A DNA stretch of 34,360 nt, taken from contig NZ_WBKT01000052.1 in NCBI RefSeq assembly GCF_008868175.1, forward strand, positions 1 to 34,360. Direction: 5' to 3'. The notes beneath the pieces are model-generated. The model had not been told where the DNA came from, did not search any database, and saw only the letters and a list, made by a program, of their open reading frames with translations. Origin of the DNA: Micromonospora sp. AMSO31t (GTDB lineage: Bacteria > Actinomycetota > Actinomycetes > Mycobacteriales > Micromonosporaceae). Below, one piece after another: positions 22,090-30,708 of the stretch. Both the position numbers and the translations under genes were made by a program. How positions within the stretch are numbered: position 1 is the stretch's first letter; each line of letters starts with the position of its first letter.

Positions 22090-23154
22090 ATGAGACGGCT
22101 CCCCTTCCGCCGCCTGGTCACCCTGGCCACCCTCGCCGTGGTCGGCGCGGCCACCCTGGGCGCCACCGCGGCCTGCGGCGACGACAGCGACGACGCGGCC
22201 GGCGGCTCCGGTCCGGTCACCCTGCGCCTGGGCTACTTCCCGAACATCACGCACGCGCCCGCCGTGGTGGGCGTGGAGAAGGGCATCTTCAAGGAGAAGC
22301 TGGGCGGCGACGTCACGCTGGAGACCAAGACCTTCAACGCCGGACCGGCGGCCATCGAGGCGGTCTTCTCCGGCGCGCTCGACGCCACGTACATCGGTCC
22401 GAACCCGACCGTGAACGCCTTCTCGAAGTCCAAGGGCGAGGCGGTCCGGGTGGTGTCCGGCGCCGCGTCCGGCGGCGTCGCGCTCGTGGTGAAGCCGGAG
22501 ATCACCTCGGTGGAGCAGCTGCGCGGCAAGAAGATCGCCACCCCGCAGCTCGGCAACACCCAGGACGTCGCGCTGCGCTACTGGCTCAAGGAGAAGGGCC
22601 TGCAGACCACCAAGGAGGGCGGCGGCGACGTCAAGGTCGTCCCCCAGGAGAACGCGCAGACCATCGAGACCTTCGCCAGCGGCGCCATCGACGGCGCGTG
22701 GGTGCCGGAGCCCTTCGTCTCCCGGCTGGTCAACGCGGGCGGCAAGGTGCTGGTCGACGAGCGCGACCTGTGGCCGGACAAGAAGTTCGTCATCACCAAC
22801 CTGCTGGTCAGCACCAAGTTCCTCAAGGCGCACCCGGACGTGGTGAAGAAGCTGGTCGAGGGGCAGGTCGCGGCGAACGAGTTCGTCAACAGCAAGCCGG
22901 ACGAGGCCCAGCAGGCCATTTCCGACCACATCGGCAAGATCACCGGCAAGCCGCTGGACCTCAAGCTGATCAAGCAGGCCTGGCCGACGTTGGAGTTCAC
23001 CAACGACCCGATCCCGTCCTCGCTGAAGACCGGCCTGGACCACGCCGTCGCCGTCGGGCTGACCCAGCCGGTGGACCTGAACGGCCTCTACGACCTGAAG
23101 TACCTCAACGAGGTGCTCAAGGCCGAGGGCAAGCCCGAGGTCGTCCAGCCGTGA
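22090..23154 (+). CDS. Lipoprotein substrate-binding protein, aliphatic sulfonate/taurine/nitrate type (SsuA-like)
   Basis: 354 residues from ATG 22090. Residues 1-28 form a signal peptide (MRRLPFRR basic start, then a hydrophobic core) ending in a lipobox TAAC with Cys29 as the lipidated residue. The mature part is a type 2 periplasmic-binding fold of the NitT/TauT group: RLGYFPNITHAPAVVGVEKGIF (first strand and helix), AIEAVFSGALDATYIGPNP, QLRGKKIATPQLGNTQD and a hinge region DGAWVPEPF. These conserved points match SsuA-like proteins, but the actual ligand (sulfonate, taurine or another) is not determined. The gene opens a four-gene operon with ATPase, permease and an Rrf2 regulator. A perfect palindrome sits directly upstream. 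Confidence 0.9.
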   Translation: MRRLPFRRLVTLATLAVVGAATLGATAACGDDSDDAAGGSGPVTLRLGYFPNITHAPAVVGVEKGIFKEKLGGDVTLETKTFNAGPAAIEAVFSGALDATYIGPNPTVNAFSKSKGEAVRVVSGAASGGVALVVKPEITSVEQLRGKKIATPQLGNTQDVALRYWLKEKGLQTTKEGGGDVKVVPQENAQTIETFASGAIDGAWVPEPFVSRLVNAGGKVLVDERDLWPDKKFVITNLLVSTKFLKAHPDVVKKLVEGQVAANEFVNSKPDEAQQAISDHIGKITGKPLDLKLIKQAWPTLEFTNDPIPSSLKTGLDHAVAVGLTQPVDLNGLYDLKYLNEVLKAEGKPEVVQP

Positions 23155-23930
23155 CGTCGACCACGACGACCCCGCGCAGCGCGACCGGCTCGGTCGCGCT
23201 GCGCGGCGTGACCAAGGTGTACGGCCAGGGCGAGCAGGCCGTCCTGGCGCTGGACGGGGTGTCGCTGGACGTCGCCCCCGGCGAGTTCGTCTGCCTGGTC
23301 GGCGCGTCCGGCTGCGGCAAGAGCACCCTGCTCAACCTGGTCGCCGGGCTGGACCGCGCCAGCGGCGGCCGGATCGAGCTGGGCGAGGGGGTCAATCCCG
23401 GCCTGATGTTCCAGGAGCCGGCGCTCTTCCCGTGGCTCACCGTCGAGGCCAACGTCGAGGTGCCGCTCAAGTTGCGCGGGCTTCCGCGCAACGAGCGCAA
23501 GGCCCGGGTCGCCGAACTGCTGCGGACCGTCCACCTCTCCGACTTCGGCCGCAAGCGCCCGCACCAGCTCTCCGGCGGCATGCGGCAGCGGGTCGCGCTG
23601 GCCCGCACCCTCGCCCTGGACACCCCGGTGCTGCTGATGGACGAGCCGTTCGGCGCGCTCGACGCGATGACCCGGGACATCCTGCACGACGAGCTGGAAC
23701 GGATCTGGTCGGAGCGGAGGCTCACCGTGCTCTTCGTGACGCACAACGTCCGCGAGGCGGCCCGGCTCGCCGACCGGATCATCCTGCTGTCCAGCCGGCC
23801 CGGCCGGATCATCTACTCCACCGAGGTCGACGTGCCACGACCCCGGCGGATCGACTCGCCGGAGATCGCGGCCATCGCCGCCGAGGTCACCGACCGGCTG
23901 CGGACGGAGGTGGGCCGCCATGGCCAGTGA
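23151..23930 (+). CDS. ABC transporter ATP-binding protein (SsuB/TauB-like)
   Basis: 259 residues from GTG 23151, overlapping the stop of the binding-protein gene by four bases (GTGA), so coupled. The nucleotide-binding domain is complete: Walker A GASGCGKST, Q-loop FQEPALFPW (characteristic of NitT/TauT ATPases), signature LSGGMRQRVALART, Walker B VLLMDEPF with catalytic Glu, and H-loop FVTHNVREAARLADR. The C-terminal extension of about 40 residues is typical of SsuB. It would energise the permease encoded next. Confidence 0.94.
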   Translation: MTSTTTTPRSATGSVALRGVTKVYGQGEQAVLALDGVSLDVAPGEFVCLVGASGCGKSTLLNLVAGLDRASGGRIELGEGVNPGLMFQEPALFPWLTVEANVEVPLKLRGLPRNERKARVAELLRTVHLSDFGRKRPHQLSGGMRQRVALARTLALDTPVLLMDEPFGALDAMTRDILHDELERIWSERRLTVLFVTHNVREAARLADRIILLSSRPGRIIYSTEVDVPRPRRIDSPEIAAIAAEVTDRLRTEVGRHGQ

Positions 23931-24804
23931 CACCCTCGCCGGGACGCCGCGCACCGACGCGGAGATCTCCGGCCTCGACGCCCTGGAAATCGCCGGGCGG
24001 GAGAAGGCGCCGTCCCGGCTGCGAAGGCTCTGGTCGGCCACCTGGCCCAAGCTGGCCGCGCTGGCCCTGGCCATCGCCCTCTGGCAGGCCGTGGTCTGGA
24101 GTGGCTGGAAGGACCCGTGGGCACTGCCCGGACCGGCGCCGGTCTTCGCGGACCTCGGCCACTATGCGCTCACCTCGGCGCTCTGGGAGGGCCTGGCCAC
24201 CACCGCGCGCCGGGCCGCCGTCGGCTTCGCCGCCGCGGTCGCCGTCGGGCTCCTGCTGGGCCTGGCCGTGGCCCGGGTGAAGGTGCTCCGCGCCGCGATC
24301 GGCTCGATGATCACCGCGTTGCAGACCATGCCGTCGATCGCCTGGTTCCCGCTGGCCATCCTGCTCTTCCAGCTCAGCGAGCAGGCCATCTTCTTCGTGG
24401 TGGTGCTCGGCGCGGCGCCCTCGGTCGCCAACGGCGTCATCCACGGCGTCGACTACGTGCCGCCGCTGCTGGTCCGGGCCGGCCGCAACCTCGGCGCCCG
24501 CGGGCTCAACCTCTACCGGTACGTGATCGCGCCGGCCGCGCTGCCCGCCATCGTGGCCGGGCTCAAGCAGGGCTGGGCGTTCGCCTGGCGCAGCCTGATG
24601 GCCGGCGAGCTGCTGGTGGTCATCGCCACCCGGACGTCGATCGGCGCGCAGCTCACCTATGCCCGGGAGCTGAGCGAGGCGACCCGGCTGATGGCCATCA
24701 TGATCGTCATCCTGGTGGTCGGCATCGCGGTGGACGCCGCGTTCGGCGCGGCCGACAAGGCGATCCGGCGCCGGTGGGGCGTGCTGGACCAGGCCGGCAA
24801 CTGA
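23920..24804 (+). CDS. ABC transporter permease (SsuC/TauC-like)
   Basis: 294 residues from ATG 23920, overlapping the ATPase gene by 11 bases. A hydrophilic N-terminus of about 40 residues precedes six membrane segments. The cytoplasmic EAA loop that contacts the ATPase reads RAGRNLGARGLNLYRYVIAPAALPAIVAGL. Other conserved points are ITALQTMPSIAWFPLAILLF and the C-terminal AFAWRSLMAGELL. This is the binding-protein-dependent transport inner-membrane family. It probably forms a homodimer with two SsuB-like ATPases. Confidence 0.93.
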   Translation: MASDTLAGTPRTDAEISGLDALEIAGREKAPSRLRRLWSATWPKLAALALAIALWQAVVWSGWKDPWALPGPAPVFADLGHYALTSALWEGLATTARRAAVGFAAAVAVGLLLGLAVARVKVLRAAIGSMITALQTMPSIAWFPLAILLFQLSEQAIFFVVVLGAAPSVANGVIHGVDYVPPLLVRAGRNLGARGLNLYRYVIAPAALPAIVAGLKQGWAFAWRSLMAGELLVVIATRTSIGAQLTYARELSEATRLMAIMIVILVVGIAVDAAFGAADKAIRRRWGVLDQAGN

Positions 24805-24808
24805 CGCC

Positions 24809-25252
24809 GTGTACGTCTCCGCGCGCGCCGACTACGCGCTCCGGGCCATGCTCGCCGTCGCCGCCGCCGCCGGGTCCACCGGCGACGGGTGGCTCGGCGG
24901 CGGCGAGCTGGTCAAGGCGGCGAGCCTGGCCGAGCGCCAGGGCATCCCGCTCAGCTTCCTCCAGGGCATCCTGCTCGACCTGCGCCGGGCCGGGCTGCTG
25001 CACAGCCACCGCGGCACCGAGGGCGGGTACGCGCTCACCCGCCCGCCCGCCGAGATCAGCGTGGGTGACGTGCTGCGGGCGGTGGGCGGGGCGCTGACCA
25101 GCGTGCGGGGCATGCCCGCCGACCGGGCCGGCTACCACGGGGTGGCCGCCGGGCTGCGGGACGTCTGGCTCGCGGTGGACGGCGCCATCGCCCTGGTGGT
25201 CGACCGGACCACCCTCGCCGACCTGCTGGTGGACCGCGCCGCGGCGTCCTGA
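24809..25252 (+). CDS. Rrf2-family transcriptional regulator lacking Fe-S cysteines
   Basis: 147 residues from GTG 24809, four bases after the permease stop. The Rrf2 start MYVSARADYALRAML and the winged helix with PLSFLQGILLDLRRAGLLHSHRGTEGGYALTRP are unmistakable. There is no cysteine anywhere in the protein, so it cannot carry the [2Fe-2S] cluster of IscR or NsrR. It should sense something else, as the cysteine-metabolism repressor CymR does. Placement at the end of a sulfur-type importer operon and the palindrome upstream of the first gene suggest autoregulation by sulfur supply. A 16-bp terminator follows. Confidence 0.9.
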   Translation: MYVSARADYALRAMLAVAAAAGSTGDGWLGGGELVKAASLAERQGIPLSFLQGILLDLRRAGLLHSHRGTEGGYALTRPPAEISVGDVLRAVGGALTSVRGMPADRAGYHGVAAGLRDVWLAVDGAIALVVDRTTLADLLVDRAAAS

Positions 25253-25309
25253 CGGCGGCGCCGGGATCGGACCGTGGGTGCGACGCGGCCCGCACCCGAT
25301 CGACTCCGG

Positions 25310-25360
25310 CTCGGCGGGGTGGCGGCATCCCGGCATGCCGGACACCGCCACCCCGCCGAG
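25310..25360. terminator. Bidirectional terminator, 16-bp perfect stem
   Basis: 25310-25325 pairs with 25345-25360; the loop holds a second palindrome (CCGGCATGCCGG). It lies between the convergent importer operon and the RNA helicase gene. Confidence 0.85.
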
Positions 25361-25381
25361 CTGGAGCGGAGGATCAGGCGG

Positions 25382-26641
25382 TCAGCGGCGACGCGGGCGG
25401 CGGGACCGGGCCGGCCGCGAGGCCTGCGCCGGGTGAGGTGCGGGCGGCGGGGTGACGGTGACCGGGACGCCGGTGGGCTGACGGGCGCCGGTGACCCGGG
25501 CCAGTTCCGCGTCGCCGGCGCGTACCCGGGCGGACTGCGGGGTGATGCCGGCGACGGTCATCAGCCGGGAGACGTCCCGGCGCTGCTCCGGCAGGACCAG
25601 GGTGACGACGGTGCCGGACTCCCCCGCCCGGGCGGTCCGGCCGCCCCGGTGCAGGTAGTCCTTCGCCTCGGTGGGCGGGTCGGCGTTGACCACCAGGTCC
25701 AGCCCGTCGACGTGGATGCCCCGGGCCGCCACATCGGTGGCCACCAGGGCGGTGACCTGGCCGGTGCGGAACTGCTCCAGGATCCGGGTGCGCTGCGGCT
25801 GGCTCTTGCCGCCGTGCAGCGCGGCGGCGCGAACGCCCTTGGCCAGCAGTTGGCGGGCGACCCGGTCGGCGCGGTGCTTGGTCGCCATGAACAGGATGGT
25901 GCGTCCCTCGCGGGCGGCGATGTGGGCCAGCGCGGACGGCTTGTCGTCCGCCTCGACGTGCAGCACGTGGTGCGTCATCGCGGTCACCGTGGCGGTGCCC
26001 GGGTCGACGGAGTGCGACACCGGCCGGCTCAGGAAGCGGCGGACCAGCTTGTCCACGCCGCCGTCCAGGGTGGCCGAGAAGAGCATCGTCTGGCCGTTCG
26101 GGGCGACCTGCTCCAGCAGCTTCGTGACCTGCGGCAGGAAGCCCATGTCGGCCATCTGGTCGGCCTCGTCGAGCACGGTGACGGCCACGTCGTCCAGCCG
26201 GGCGTCCCGCCGGTCGATCAGGTCGTGCAGCCGGCCCGGGGTGGCCACCAGCACCTCGGCGCCGGCGCGCAGCGCGTCGGCCTGCCGCTGGAGGGAGAGC
26301 CCGCCGACCACGGTGGCGCAGCGCAGCCCGAGCGCCCGGGCGTACGGGGTGAGCGCCGCGGTGACCTGCTGGGCCAGCTCGCGGGTGGGCACCAGCACGA
26401 GCGCCAGCGGGCGGCCGGGGCGGGCGCGGCGGCCGGCCGTGCGGTGCAGCAGCGGCAGCCCGAAGGCGAGGGTCTTGCCCGAGCCGGTGCGCCCGCGGCC
26501 CAGCACGTCGCGGCCGGCCAGCGAGTCCGGCAGTGTGGCCGCCTGGATCGGGAACGGCGCGGCGATGCCCTGCGCGGCCAGCTCGGCGACCAGCGCCGGC
26601 GCCAGGCCGGTGGCGGCGAAAGTGGGAACGGTCATGGTCAT
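25382..26641 (-). CDS. DEAD-box ATP-dependent RNA helicase
   Basis: 419 residues from ATG 26641. All motifs occur in order: Q-motif (GIAAPFPIQAATLP), I GRGRTGSGKT, Ia PTRELAQQV, Ib TPGRLHDL, II VLDEADQM, III SAT, IV ILFMATKHRAD, V ATDVAARGIHVDGLD, VI HRGGRTARAGESG. Motif VI departs slightly from the usual HRIGRTGRAG but keeps both arginines. A basic, low-complexity tail (SRPARSRRPRRR) probably binds RNA. The protein resembles RhlE-type helicases involved in ribosome assembly and cold adaptation. GAGGAAGG lies eight bases ahead of the ATG but inside a perfect hairpin. The cold-shock gene lies just upstream on the same strand, 212 bases away. Confidence 0.94.
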   Translation of the reverse strand: MTMTVPTFAATGLAPALVAELAAQGIAAPFPIQAATLPDSLAGRDVLGRGRTGSGKTLAFGLPLLHRTAGRRARPGRPLALVLVPTRELAQQVTAALTPYARALGLRCATVVGGLSLQRQADALRAGAEVLVATPGRLHDLIDRRDARLDDVAVTVLDEADQMADMGFLPQVTKLLEQVAPNGQTMLFSATLDGGVDKLVRRFLSRPVSHSVDPGTATVTAMTHHVLHVEADDKPSALAHIAAREGRTILFMATKHRADRVARQLLAKGVRAAALHGGKSQPQRTRILEQFRTGQVTALVATDVAARGIHVDGLDLVVNADPPTEAKDYLHRGGRTARAGESGTVVTLVLPEQRRDVSRLMTVAGITPQSARVRAGDAELARVTGARQPTGVPVTVTPPPAPHPAQASRPARSRRPRRR

Positions 26642-26649
26642 GCGAAAAG

Positions 26650-26680
26650 CCTTCCTCGAGGCGGCACGTGTCGAGGAAGG
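26650..26680 (-). promoter_or_regulatory. Hairpin that masks the helicase ribosome binding site
   Basis: On the minus-strand RNA, CCUUCCUCGA (26680-26671) pairs perfectly over 10 bp with UCGAGGAAGG (26659-26650), leaving an 11-base loop. The 3' arm contains the whole Shine-Dalgarno sequence GAGGAAGG, and the start codon follows eight bases later. Ribosome access would require opening the stem. Confidence 0.75.
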
Positions 26681-26809
26681 GCGCCGGGGAGCGGCGCGTC
26701 ACCGGCGTCGCCGGTGGTCACAAGCACGAACCGAAAGGTACGGGCCGGCCCGCCGCAGCACGCCACGTCCCGCGGAGCGGGTGGGCGGCGCAGCGGACCG
26801 GCCCGTCAC

Positions 26810-26827
26810 CGCGCCCGGGGGGGCGCG
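26810..26827 (-). terminator. Possible GC-hairpin terminator of the cold-shock gene
   Basis: A perfect 7-bp stem CGCGCCC/GGGCGCG (26810-26816 with 26821-26827) with a GGGG loop, about 27 bases after the stop. No U tract. If it terminates poorly, the RNA helicase would be co-transcribed. Confidence 0.5.
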
Positions 26828-26853
26828 ATGGGTGTTACCGGATGATCCGAAGA

Positions 26854-27057
26854 TCAGAGCGGACGGATGTTCTCCGCCTGCGGGCCCTTCTGGCCCTGGG
26901 TCACCTCGAACTCGACCCGCTGGTTCTCGTCCAGGCTCCGGTAGCCGGAGGACTGGATCGCCGAGAAGTGGGCGAAGACGTCGGCGCCGCCGTCGTCCGG
27001 GGTGATGAAGCCGAAGCCCTTGTCAGCGTTGAACCACTTGACGGTGCCAATTGCCAT
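26854..27057 (-). CDS. cspA: CspA-type cold-shock protein
   Basis: 67 residues from ATG 27057, with AAGGAG eight bases ahead. It is a single OB-fold cold-shock domain with RNP1 KGFGFITP and RNP2 VFAHFSAI, start [17 protein letters not shown] and end [14 protein letters not shown]. These bind single-stranded RNA and act as RNA chaperones and antiterminators. The gene has a long structured leader (27058-27255) that begins right after the adnB stop. The DEAD-box helicase gene follows downstream, a functional pairing seen for cold-adaptation genes. Confidence 0.96.
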   Translation of the reverse strand: MAIGTVKWFNADKGFGFITPDDGGADVFAHFSAIQSSGYRSLDENQRVEFEVTQGQKGPQAENIRPL

Positions 27058-27255
27058 TTGTTCGTCTCCTTGACGGAACGTTCGAACCCGCACCTGTTGC
27101 GGGCCCGAGGAGTGCGCCGCGCGTGGCCGCGCGCCGCACCTGTCGCTGCTGGTCGCCCCGCCCGGAGAACTCCGGACACAACAAAGAGCGCCTGGGGCCA
27201 CAATCCGCCAGGCGCACACAGAGTCTCTGGAAACCAAAACTGCAACGTGGTCAGC
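27058..27255 (-). promoter_or_regulatory. Structured cspA leader region
   Basis: A spacer of about 198 bases between the adnB stop and the cspA start. A TAGGCT overlapping the adnB stop codon could be a -10. The RNA can form several hairpins: 27188-27195 with 27208-27215 (8 bp, followed by UCUUUGUUGU on the minus strand, terminator-like), 27112-27123 with 27128-27139 (12 bp with one mismatch), and 27087-27092 with 27098-27103 (6 bp). Long structured leaders are typical of cold-shock genes. Confidence 0.55.
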
Positions 27256-30200
27256 CTAGCACGATCTCTGCAACACCGCGCCCTCTGTCGGAAATTCCGG
27301 CACGGCGGCGACGAGCGCGGTCAGCCCGGCGGCGTCGAGCAGGTCGGCGGGGCGCACGGTCACGCCGTCCCGCACGTAGTGGAAGGCGGCCCCCACCCGG
27401 TCGACCGGCACCCCGGCCAGCTCGGCCCAGGCCAGCCGGTAGACGGCGAGCTGCACAGCCGCCGCGTCGGCCTCCCGCCCGGCCGGCTGCCGGCCGGTCT
27501 TCCAGTCGACCACGTCGAAGCGGCCGCCGGGGCGGGCGAAGACCGCGTCCATCCGGCCCCGGACCACCACCCCGGCGATCACCGTGGCGAAGGGCACCTC
27601 CACCTCCACCGGCACCCGGTCGGCCCACTCGCTGGCCAGAAACCGCTCCTGGAGTTCGGTGAGCGCGTCGTCCGGCGCGGCGTCCTCGTCGGCCGCGCCG
27701 GGCAGCTCGTCCACATCGAGCAGCCGGTCGGCGCCGAAGCGCTGCTCCAGCCAGGTGTGGAAGGCCGTGCCCCGCCGGGCGTACGGGTTGGGCTCGGTGG
27801 GCATCGGCCGGCGCAGCGTCCGGGCCAGAGCCTCCGGGTCGCGGCGCAGCGCCACCAGCTGCGTCACCGACAGGTGCCCGGGCAGCTCCACCTCGACCGC
27901 CTCGGCCCGCCGGGCCAGCTCGGCCCGTTCGGCGAGGAGCAGGTCGGCCTCCCGCCGCCAGCGGGTCACCTCGGCGTCCTCGGCGGGCGCCCGCGTGTCG
28001 GCGTCCTCGGCGGGCGCACCCGCCGCGGCGGCCGCCAGCAGAGCCTCCTCGCGGCGGGCCGCCTCCGGGTCGGCCAGGCAGCGGCGGACCAGGGCGGCCG
28101 CCTCGGCGAGCGCCGGACGGCGGGCGCCCAGCGGGTCGGCCGGCCACTCCGCCCGCAGCACCGTCTCCGTGGTCGGGTTGACCGCGTCCCCGGCGGGCTC
28201 GGGCGTCCAGGCGTCGACCAGGTGGCCGTCCCCGCCGGCCAGGCAGGCGTCATGCACCTCCCGGAGGAAGACCGAGGGGCCGCGGAACTTCTTCGTCCCC
28301 TCCCCCCACCAGTAGCCGGAGCAGAGCAGCAGCCGGCGGGGGCGGGTCACCGCCACGTACGCCAGCCGGCGCTCCTCCCGCTCGTCGTGCGCCCGCCAGG
28401 CGTCGGTGAAGTCCTCCACCGCCCGGGCCACCCCGCGCTGGTCCTCCGCACCGGAAAGGCCCAGCTCGGGCAGCCCGTCCGCGTCGCCGCGGAGCGGGAA
28501 CGGCAGCACGCCGAGCCCGCCCAGCCAGTGGTCGGAGTTGCGCACCGGCCCCGGCCAGACGCCCCGGGTCAGCCCGGCCACCGACACCACGTCCCACTCC
28601 AGGCCCTTGGCGGCGTGCGCGGTGAGTATCTGCACCGCACCTTCCACCACCTCGACCTCGCCGGGTGTGAGGCCGCGCTCCTCGTCCTCGGCGGCGGCCA
28701 GGTAGGCGAGGAAACCGGCCAGCGTGGCGCCGGGCGTCTCACCGCTGAACCGGGCCGCCACGTCGCCGAGCGCGTCCAGGTGGGCGCGGGCCAGGCCGGC
28801 GTCGCCGGCGCCGTCCCGGCCGGCCCGGACCGCCACCTCCACGTCCAGCCCGATGGTCCGCTCGATGTCCGCGATCAGCTCCGGCAGGGACTGGTCCAGC
28901 CGGTAGCGCAGCAGCGCCAGCTCCATCCCGTACGACCGCAGCCGCGCGTATCCCTCCGCCGAGTACGCCTGCGCCGGCCCCAGGTCGGCCAGCGCCTCGA
29001 CCAGGGTGGCCTCGTCCAGCGCGTCCACGGTGATCTCCGGCCCGTCGTCGCCGGTCACCTCACGGCGGGCCCGCGCGATGGCCCGGGCCCGCCGGTGCAG
29101 GGCGACGAGGTCGCGCGGCCCGATCCGCCAGCGCGCGCCGGTGAGCAGCCGCAGCAGCGCCGCCCCGTCGGTCGGGTCGGCGAGCACCCGCAGCGTGCAG
29201 ACCACGTCCCGGACCTCGGGGGTGTCCAGCAGCCCGCCCAGGCCGACCACGTCGACGGGCAGCCCGCGGGCGCGCAGCGCCGCCTCGATCGCCGGGATCT
29301 GGCTGCGCAACCGGACCAGCACGGCGGTGGTGGGGCGCCGGTGCGCCGGGATGTGCTCGGGCAGCGCCTCCGGCATCCCGGCCGCGCCGCGCCAGGCGGC
29401 CAGCACGCTGTCGGCGATCCAGTCGGCCTCGTCCGCGTACGTCTCCAGCAGCGCGCTGTGCACGGTGCCGGCGGCCCGCCCGCCCGGGCTGCGGTGCGGG
29501 ATCGGGTCGCGGACGCTGAGCGCGGCGTGCAGCTCGGGCACCCGGGCGCCGGCCGCCCGGAGCGGCACCGACAGCGCGTTGGCGACGCCGAGGATCTCGG
29601 GGCGGTTGCGCCAGCTCGTGGTGAGGCTGAGCACCTCGGCGGGGGCGCCGTCGGTGCGGGCGAACTCGGTGGGGAACCGGTCCAGCGTGCCGGCGCTGGC
29701 CCCGCGCCAGCCGTAGATGGACTGACAGGGGTCGCCCACCGCGGTGACCGGGTGGCCGCCGCCGAACAGGGCGTTGAGCAGCACCACCTGGGCGTGGCTG
29801 GTGTCCTGGTACTCGTCGAGCAGCACCACCCGGAACCGGTCCCGCTCGATCACCCCCACGGCGGGATGGTCGCGGGCCACCCGCGCGGCCCGGGCCAACT
29901 GGTCGGCGAAGTCCATGGCCTCGAAGTCGTCCTTGCGCCGGGCGTACGCGCGGACCAGCGGCAGCAGCTTCAGCCGGGTCTGCTGGAGCTGGAGGGCCTT
30001 GCGCACGTCGGCGTACACCCGCCCCGGGCGGGACTGCACCTCGGCGAAGAACCGGCCGGTCCAGGCGGCCAGCCCGTCCGGGTCGACCAGGTGCTCGTCC
30101 AGCTCCCCGGCCAGGGCGAGCACGGCGTCGGTGATGGTCGACGGCATCCGGTCCACCTCGGACATGTCGCCGTCGTAGTTGCGTACCAGCAGGTCGACGA

Positions 30201-30699
30201 GCTGCCAGCGGGACGCCTCCGTGAGCAGCCGGGTGGTCGGCTCGTAGCCGGCGCGCAGCCCGTGTTCGGTGACGATCCGGCCCGCGTACGAGTGGTAGGT
30301 GGAGACGGTCGGCTCACCCGCGAGGGGGTCCGCGTGCGGGTCGCGGCCCTGCCGGCCGAGCCGCCGGATGAGCTGGTCGAGCCGGGTGCGTACCCGGTGC
30401 GCCAGCTCGCCGGCCGCCTTGCGGGTGAAGGTGAGGCCGAGGATCTGCTCGGGGCGGACGTAGGAGTTGGCGACCAGCCAGACCACCCGGGCGGCCATCG
30501 TCTCGGTCTTGCCGGATCCGGCGCCCGCGACGACCAGCAGCGGCTCCACCGGCGCGGCGATGATCGCCGCCTGTTCCCGGGTGGGCGCCGGCAGCCGGAG
30601 CAACCTGGCCAGCTCGACCGGGGTGTAGCGGGGGCCGGCGTCGGCGGCCCGGGGCGTCGGGGTGGCGCTGGTGCTGAACAGCGTCGGCTGGGTCGTCAC
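27256..30699 (-). CDS. adnB: AdnB-type helicase-nuclease subunit for double-strand-break end resection
   Basis: 1147 residues from GTG 30699. The N-terminal half is a UvrD/RecB-like SF1A motor: Walker A GAGSGKT (59-65), motif II LLDEYQDTSHAQ, GDPCQSIYGWRGA, TSWRNRPEIL, ILTAHAAKGLEWDVV and VAVTRPRRLLL. The C-terminal about 250 residues form a RecB-type nuclease, with GRMDAVF, the catalytic DVVDWKTG (1062-1069) and QLAVY (1083-1087). This double layout and its place directly after the adnA gene identify it as AdnB, the lead motor of the heterodimeric AdnAB complex (Rv3201c in M. tuberculosis). AdnAB unwinds and resects DNA ends. The start follows intergenic repeat copy 3. Confidence 0.94.
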   Translation of the reverse strand: MTTQPTLFSTSATPTPRAADAGPRYTPVELARLLRLPAPTREQAAIIAAPVEPLLVVAGAGSGKTETMAARVVWLVANSYVRPEQILGLTFTRKAAGELAHRVRTRLDQLIRRLGRQGRDPHADPLAGEPTVSTYHSYAGRIVTEHGLRAGYEPTTRLLTEASRWQLVDLLVRNYDGDMSEVDRMPSTITDAVLALAGELDEHLVDPDGLAAWTGRFFAEVQSRPGRVYADVRKALQLQQTRLKLLPLVRAYARRKDDFEAMDFADQLARAARVARDHPAVGVIERDRFRVVLLDEYQDTSHAQVVLLNALFGGGHPVTAVGDPCQSIYGWRGASAGTLDRFPTEFARTDGAPAEVLSLTTSWRNRPEILGVANALSVPLRAAGARVPELHAALSVRDPIPHRSPGGRAAGTVHSALLETYADEADWIADSVLAAWRGAAGMPEALPEHIPAHRRPTTAVLVRLRSQIPAIEAALRARGLPVDVVGLGGLLDTPEVRDVVCTLRVLADPTDGAALLRLLTGARWRIGPRDLVALHRRARAIARARREVTGDDGPEITVDALDEATLVEALADLGPAQAYSAEGYARLRSYGMELALLRYRLDQSLPELIADIERTIGLDVEVAVRAGRDGAGDAGLARAHLDALGDVAARFSGETPGATLAGFLAYLAAAEDEERGLTPGEVEVVEGAVQILTAHAAKGLEWDVVSVAGLTRGVWPGPVRNSDHWLGGLGVLPFPLRGDADGLPELGLSGAEDQRGVARAVEDFTDAWRAHDEREERRLAYVAVTRPRRLLLCSGYWWGEGTKKFRGPSVFLREVHDACLAGGDGHLVDAWTPEPAGDAVNPTTETVLRAEWPADPLGARRPALAEAAALVRRCLADPEAARREEALLAAAAAGAPAEDADTRAPAEDAEVTRWRREADLLLAERAELARRAEAVEVELPGHLSVTQLVALRRDPEALARTLRRPMPTEPNPYARRGTAFHTWLEQRFGADRLLDVDELPGAADEDAAPDDALTELQERFLASEWADRVPVEVEVPFATVIAGVVVRGRMDAVFARPGGRFDVVDWKTGRQPAGREADAAAVQLAVYRLAWAELAGVPVDRVGAAFHYVRDGVTVRPADLLDAAGLTALVAAVPEFPTEGAVLQRSC

Positions 30700-30708
30700 G
30701 GTGCCGCC

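Noticed and set aside
27076..27103. A GGTTCGAA-like T-arm near the cspA leader, suggesting a tRNA
   Set aside because: No acceptor stem, D-arm or anticodon arm can be formed at the right distances; the hairpins belong to the cspA leader.
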